Below are positions 5,428 through 8,879 of a DNA stretch of 8,879 bases, one piece after another. Position numbers and translations under genes: made by a program. This DNA comes from Pseudomonadota bacterium (GTDB lineage Bacteria > Bdellovibrionota > Bacteriovoracia > Bacteriovoracales > Bacteriovoracaceae): assembly GCA_023432655.1 (NCBI GenBank), contig JAEYUK010000125.1, positions 1 through 8,879 on the forward strand, written 5' to 3'. Positions within the stretch are counted from its first letter, which is position 1, and every line of letters begins with the position of its first letter. The notes below the pieces were generated by a model. It did not search any database and was not told the origin of the DNA. It saw only the letters and a program-made list of their open reading frames with translations.

Positions 5428-5823
5428 ATGAAAAAAACAATGATGCTTATCTTCGCTCTAATGCTTACCTCTATGAGTCTTACTGCTTTTGCCCGCGATG
5501 GCCGAGATGACCGACCTGTTATCCGAATCTCTGTGGGACAAGATCGTAATCAAGATGTGCATAGAAGAATTCAGCGACTAGAAGAAGCTGTGAGAGACCT
5601 GCAAGATATGGTCTATGATCTTCAGGATGATCAACGCGAGCGCGTAGTCAGAGAGCATGTCTGTGTCTTAAAAACCACATTTGATGGAAGCTTCATTGGA
5701 AAAGGTTCAACCAGAGTAGAAGCTGAGGCTAATGCCGTAACTGCTTGTAAGAGAGGCAGAGGATCTTTCTGTGAAAGAACAGAGCAAACTTGTGAGATCA
5801 CAGAAGTTCGACTAAGACGATAG
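5428..5823 (+). CDS. Small exported coiled-coil protein with four cysteines, function unknown
   Basis: I do not recognise a named family. The 131-residue product starts with a Sec signal peptide (1-22, cut after AFA), then an acidic/Arg linker (23-43). A short amphipathic coiled coil follows (about 44-72, heptads around IQRLEEAVRDLQDMVYDLQ), which probably makes it oligomeric. The C-terminal domain (about 77-131) has Cys79, Cys107, Cys115 and Cys122, enough for two disulfides, plus FDGSFIGKGSTRVEAEANA (85-103). In the last segment, regularly spaced Ala in a helix precede the second Cys. The layout suggests a secreted, disulfide-stabilised binding protein. It is a single-gene unit between two terminators, and a hairpin precedes its ribosome binding site. 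I recall similar short proteins in Bdellovibrio-like bacteria, but this memory is unverified. Confidence 0.8.
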   Translation: MKKTMMLIFALMLTSMSLTAFARDGRDDRPVIRISVGQDRNQDVHRRIQRLEEAVRDLQDMVYDLQDDQRERVVREHVCVLKTTFDGSFIGKGSTRVEAEANAVTACKRGRGSFCERTEQTCEITEVRLRR

Positions 5824-5846
5824 TAAGATAAAAAGATTATAAAAAT

Positions 5847-5880
5847 AAAAGGCTTCATCCTTAATAAGATGGAGCCTTTT
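5847..5880. terminator. Bidirectional terminator between convergent genes
   Basis: AAAAGGCTTCATC (5847-5859) pairs with GATGGAGCCTTTT (5868-5880), with one G-U pair on the + strand (A-C on the - strand RNA), around an eight-base loop. T-rich sequence follows on both strands (TTTTTATTTATTTA on +, TTTTATTTTTATAAT on -). It serves both the small exported gene and the convergent gene ending at 5884. Confidence 0.9.
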
Positions 5881-5883
5881 TAT

Positions 5884-6498
5884 TTATTTACGAAGGGCAA
5901 ACGGCATTCTTGTTAACGGATTGATCGCTGCTGAAACCGGTGAAACCGGAAGATTCTCTCCATTGGCAGTAAGCCAGATATTCACCTGGACAAAAGCGCT
6001 CTTATAAAAGAAATCAACTTGTTGGTGTTCCAGTGTTCTGATGAGTGGTGAAAAGTCCGGACTGGTATTTCCATCCTGATAACGCTCGCTCGTTTCATAG
6101 CTAAAACTAATAGGCCGTGAAAACTGGCCTGCCCAACCGATAGCATAATTCTTATCAGAGAAAGTTAACTTCAAATCACTTCGACATTCTTTGGTGGGTT
6201 TAAACATGCCTGAAACTTTGAGTGACTTCTTAGTGGGAAAAGTTAATTTGTAGCGAATATCTGTTCCTACTTTCTCCTGCACTTCTCTAAGTTCATAGGT
6301 CTTAGTCTCTGTATGATACTCAGCTGAATCTCCAAGCACTAGCTTTTCATATCGGCAACTCTGAACGACTTCGGCCTGGACATCAAATCGATGAGCAGGG
6401 GCCGTAAATTCAAATGAAAAGGGTTCTACGGTAGTGGATGCAGCCCAGAGAATTTGTGGAGTTAAAGCTAAAGAGAACATTACTAATGATTTTTTCAT
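5884..6498 (-). CDS. Exported protein of unknown function
   Basis: This 204-residue protein has a Sec signal peptide (1 to about 19: MKKSLVMFSLALTPQILWA, then AST). No known domain is recognised. The body is beta-rich, with alternating hydrophobic/polar strands such as RYKLTFPTKKSLKVSGMF (82-99) and FVQVNIWLTANGENLP (169-184). It contains only two cysteines, Cys48 and Cys105, a likely disulfide. There is no lipobox and no C-terminal outer-membrane Phe. The appearance suggests a small periplasmic beta-sandwich. The ribosome binding site is poor, with no GGAG before ATG 6498. The gene lies 41 bp downstream of asnB on the same strand with no terminator between them, so it may be read from the asnB promoter. 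A functional link to asparagine synthesis is not implied. Confidence 0.75.
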   Translation of the reverse strand: MKKSLVMFSLALTPQILWAASTTVEPFSFEFTAPAHRFDVQAEVVQSCRYEKLVLGDSAEYHTETKTYELREVQEKVGTDIRYKLTFPTKKSLKVSGMFKPTKECRSDLKLTFSDKNYAIGWAGQFSRPISFSYETSERYQDGNTSPDFSPLIRTLEHQQVDFFYKSAFVQVNIWLTANGENLPVSPVSAAINPLTRMPFALRK

Positions 6499-6539
6499 AG
6501 TAATGTTCTATCCAAAAAAGAACTTAAATGAAAATGTTT

Positions 6540-8135
6540 TTAGACGCCAGATTTGCCATAGTTAGGAAGCACCCGCGCCGAAGGATCAGTCACGTTACAG
6601 TTAGACCATTCTTTATTGGGCATCCAGAAATCTTTAATCGTATGAGACTGCCCTTGGAAATGCTTCTCAAAGATATCACGGTAAAGGAGAGATTCTTTAG
6701 TGAACGGCGTTCCATAAGGGTATTTCTCTTTCGCCTTTTTAACATCTTCCTCGCTGTATAATGACTCAGCATATTCTTTTAGATAGTCCACCATCGAGTG
6801 ACCTACAGCATCCGAGAAGGCTGCCTTCTCTCGCCAAAGAATTTCATCAGGAATGAAGTTGGTGCCATCGAAAGCTTTTCTAAGTAACCATTTCCCCATC
6901 CCTGTTGTATTCATTTTAAATTCGGGATGCATCTCCATTACAGATCGCACGAAATCCAAATCACCAAAGGGAACCCGGGCCTCTAACGAATTGGCGGCGA
7001 TACAACGATCGGCCCTTAGCACATCATACATATACAGTTCATCTACTCTCTTTTTAGCTTCCTGCTGGAAGGCTTCGGGAGAAGGTGCAAAGTCGGTGTA
7101 CTTATACCCAAAAAGCTCATCAGAAATTTCACCCGTCAGAACGACTTTTATAGGAGTTTTTTCACGAATGTACTTACACACCAGGTACATACCGATGGAG
7201 GCACGTATCGTAGTGATGTCCCAGGTCTCAAGATACCAGATGAGTTTATCCAGAACGCCCAGAGTATCTTGTTTATTGAAGTAAACTTCATGATGATTCG
7301 TTTTTAAGTGATCGGCCACCACTTTGGCATAACCAATATCAATGGGGTTATGATCCAAGCCCACAGAGAAAGTCGTAATCGGTTTTTTTAACAAGTGATG
7401 GGCGATCCCGCACACGAGCCTTGAATCGAGTCCACCGGACAGGAGAAACCCAACTGGAACATCTGCGACCAAACGCTTACGAACCCCTTCAATGAGTTTT
7501 TCACGTATATCCGTGAGATGCTTTTCTAAATTTTTAGGAGCATGCTGAATAACGGTTGTGAGGTCCTTAAACTTAATGAACTTCTCACCATCAAAATAAT
7601 GTCCCGGTGGAAAGGCTTCAACCTTTTGGCAAAAAGGTGTCATCACTTTCATCTCGGAAGCGAACATAATTTTATTATCGGAAGTATATCCGTAGAAAAG
7701 AGGTCGAATACCTATGGGATCACGGCCTGCCAGAAGTTTTTTCTTTTTCTCATCCCAAACTACCAGCGCAAATTCTGCATCCAGATTTTGGCACATTTTC
7801 TCAATGCCAAGCTCTCTGTACATGGGTACTAGAACTTCGCAGTCCGAATGGGATTTAAACTGGTAAGAAGCCTGGTAGTCAGTTTTAAGAATTTCATAAT
7901 TATAGATTTCACCATTACAAATGATGATATTGCCGGTGCTCTCATCAACAAAAGGCTGATGACCTTTTTGAGTCGGATCCATGATGGCGAGGCGATGAAA
8001 ACATAGTGAAGCTTCTGAATGCGGTGTTTTAACCACTTCCGTATCATCCGGTCCCCGGTGAGTTAGCTTTTTAAAAGTTGTTTCAAAATCCGGAAGAAGG
8101 TCCACATCTCCAAAATAGGCGAGTAATCCGCACAT
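6540..8135 (-). CDS. asnB: Asparagine synthetase B, glutamine-hydrolysing
   Basis: This cytoplasmic enzyme makes Asn and Glu from Asp, Gln and ATP, giving AMP and PPi. At 531 residues it is slightly shorter than E. coli AsnB (about 554). The N-terminal class II glutaminase begins MCGLLAYFGD, with Cys2 as the nucleophile after Met removal, followed by HRGPD (26-30), HRLAIMD (48-54), NGEIYN (74-79) and SDCE (97-100). The synthetase half has the PP-loop SGGLDS (233-238), TFSVGLD (255-261), ETWDITTIRAS (303-313), SDELFG (338-343) and SLEARVPF (383-390), ending in DPSAR (517-521). The E. coli GEGSDE motif reads GEISDE here (335-340). An ATG three codons upstream (8144) would bury the catalytic Cys, so 8135 is the start. 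The gene diverges from cobB. Confidence 0.96.
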   Translation of the reverse strand: MCGLLAYFGDVDLLPDFETTFKKLTHRGPDDTEVVKTPHSEASLCFHRLAIMDPTQKGHQPFVDESTGNIIICNGEIYNYEILKTDYQASYQFKSHSDCEVLVPMYRELGIEKMCQNLDAEFALVVWDEKKKKLLAGRDPIGIRPLFYGYTSDNKIMFASEMKVMTPFCQKVEAFPPGHYFDGEKFIKFKDLTTVIQHAPKNLEKHLTDIREKLIEGVRKRLVADVPVGFLLSGGLDSRLVCGIAHHLLKKPITTFSVGLDHNPIDIGYAKVVADHLKTNHHEVYFNKQDTLGVLDKLIWYLETWDITTIRASIGMYLVCKYIREKTPIKVVLTGEISDELFGYKYTDFAPSPEAFQQEAKKRVDELYMYDVLRADRCIAANSLEARVPFGDLDFVRSVMEMHPEFKMNTTGMGKWLLRKAFDGTNFIPDEILWREKAAFSDAVGHSMVDYLKEYAESLYSEEDVKKAKEKYPYGTPFTKESLLYRDIFEKHFQGQSHTIKDFWMPNKEWSNCNVTDPSARVLPNYGKSGV

Positions 8136-8249
8136 ACATTTCATCCTGAAGCACGGAGGAAGGAAATCCGTACTTGTTCTATCATACCCTTTTAAAAAGG
8201 TGGCCTGTGAGGGGGTGAATTTTGCCGACTTAAGAGTTAAGATAGTGAG
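8136..8249. promoter_or_regulatory. Divergent asnB/cobB control region
   Basis: This 114-bp gap must hold both promoters. On the - strand TATGAT (8186 to 8181) is a good -10 for asnB, giving a leader of roughly 38 bases, but no clear -35 is visible. Just beside it lies the imperfect palindrome ACCCTTTTAAAAAGGT (8186-8201), symmetric at all but one base pair. ACGGA (8153-8157) and TCCGT (8167-8171) would form a small hairpin in the asnB leader. Near cobB a tandem pair TTAAGAG/TTAAGAT (8230-8243) is seen. No convincing promoter or Shine-Dalgarno is visible for cobB. Confidence 0.4.
8144..8147 (-). promoter_or_regulatory. Shine-Dalgarno choosing ATG 8135 for asnB
   Basis: On the - strand AGGA (8147 to 8144) ends eight bases before ATG 8135. 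It overlaps the alternative ATG at 8144, which therefore has no ribosome binding site. Together with the need for Cys next to the initiator Met, this fixes the start. Confidence 0.75.
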
Positions 8250-8879
8250 ATGCAGTTAAGTATTGAAGGTTATAAGAAAATTGTCATTTTAACCGGTGCC
8301 GGGATCTCGGCCGAATCTGGAATTATGACTTTTCGTGACTCCGGGGGCCTCTGGGAAAAGCACCGGATGGAAGATGTGGCCACCCCTGAAGCCTATCAAA
8401 AAGATCCACAGCTCGTTTGGCGATTTTACTCCATGAGACGCCTGCAGGCGGCCCAAGCTCATCCTAATCGGGCCCATCAAGCTTTGGTTTCTTTTGCGGA
8501 GATCACCAAGGCCCAAATCCAACTTATCACTCAAAACGTAGACACTCTCCATCACCGGGCAGATCAAAAAGAAATCCTTCCTCCCATCTGCATGCACGGA
8601 ACTTTAAACCAATCCCGTTGTACTCATTGTGACATGATCTACTTTGATGATTACGCTTACTTTGATTTAAAAGGCGATTATGCGCCTCAGACGACCACAC
8701 TTTGTAATGCTGGCGAAAGGTCAGGAATGACTTATCTCCATCATTATAAATTGGAATACCAAAATTTTCTTCCTCTCTCACCTTGTTGTCGCGCACCGAT
8801 TCGTCCCCATATCGTGTGGTTTGGAGAAATGCCTCTTCACATGGGGAAAATTGATAAGGCAATTAAAGAAGCCGATTTA
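8250..8879 (+). CDS. cobB: Sirtuin, NAD-dependent protein deacylase (CobB/SIRT5 class), cut by window end
   Basis: The open frame runs 210 codons to the last base with no stop. The enzyme removes acyl groups from lysines using NAD, giving nicotinamide and O-acyl-ADP-ribose. Visible motifs are GAGISAESG (16-24), TFRD (27-30), QNVD (95-98), catalytic His116 in MHG, and HIVWFGEMP (187-195). FYSMRR (59-64) holds Tyr60 and Arg63, the Y-x-x-R pair that marks the SIRT5/CobB class able to remove succinyl and malonyl groups. Cys124/Cys127 and Cys179/Cys180 look like the zinc pairs, but 51 residues separate them, more than usual. ATG 8250 follows an in-frame TAA (8238-8240) and gives a normal CobB start. 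The Shine-Dalgarno is weak. The missing C-terminus should contain the rest of the NAD-binding fold. Confidence 0.93.
   Translation, partial: MQLSIEGYKKIVILTGAGISAESGIMTFRDSGGLWEKHRMEDVATPEAYQKDPQLVWRFYSMRRLQAAQAHPNRAHQALVSFAEITKAQIQLITQNVDTLHHRADQKEILPPICMHGTLNQSRCTHCDMIYFDDYAYFDLKGDYAPQTTTLCNAGERSGMTYLHHYKLEYQNFLPLSPCCRAPIRPHIVWFGEMPLHMGKIDKAIKEADL

Noticed and set aside
6853..7284. A 143-codon open frame on + opposite asnB
   Set aside because: It is antisense to conserved asnB motifs, has no recognisable domain and no ribosome binding site seen.
8136..8144. Alternative asnB start at ATG 8144 (three extra residues)
   Set aside because: It would place the catalytic cysteine at position 5 instead of directly after Met, and the AGGA motif overlaps this ATG rather than preceding it.
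8289..8862. Two overlapping open frames on - near the window end
   Set aside because: Both are antisense to the sirtuin reading frame, whose family motifs are unambiguous; the sirtuin itself has no stop before the window edge.

Overview
The window looks like an ordinary chromosomal stretch from an AT-leaning Gram-negative bacterium. Three proteins carry Sec signal peptides, the genes are densely packed on both strands, and clear hairpin-plus-T terminators are present. The mix of an RRM glycine-rich RNA-binding protein, small secreted coiled-coil/cysteine proteins and Lys-rich housekeeping proteins resembles Bdellovibrionota (Bacteriovorax/Peredibacter-like). That placement is inference from gene style and was not tested. 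I see no CRISPR array, tRNA, rRNA, transposase, phage gene or attachment site.

Layout. Positions 1-126 are the leader of an RRM/RGG RNA-binding protein gene (127-495), which ends in a strong terminator (523-551). Next is a tightly spaced pair on +: a CorA-family Mg2+ channel (565-1479) and an HD-domain phosphohydrolase of the YpgQ/YedJ type (1482-2105). The HD gene runs head-on into, and overlaps by 26 bp, a 12-helix MFS transporter on - (2080-3333). The MFS gene diverges from an exported two-propeller protein, TolB-like plus Kelch (3471-5318). The gap between these two holds two strong palindromes. A small exported coiled-coil/four-cysteine protein follows (5428-5823) and shares a bidirectional terminator (5847-5880) with a convergent exported protein of unknown function (5884-6498, -). 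That gene lies 41 bp downstream of asnB, the glutamine-hydrolysing asparagine synthetase (6540-8135, -). Divergent from asnB is a sirtuin of the CobB/SIRT5 class (8250 to the window end, cut off by the edge).

Several starts need correcting from the longest open frame. The HD protein starts at ATG 1482, the propeller protein at ATG 3471 (just before its signal peptide), the small exported protein at ATG 5428, and AsnB at ATG 8135, which places the catalytic cysteine directly after Met.

No obvious new defence, mobile or biosynthetic system is visible. The items most worth a second look are the two-propeller exported protein with its palindromic control region, the sirtuin with an enlarged zinc module, and the two exported proteins I could not assign to a family. 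The genes do not form one pathway. At most they are small units: corA-HD, the divergent MFS/propeller pair, and asnB with the exported protein downstream.
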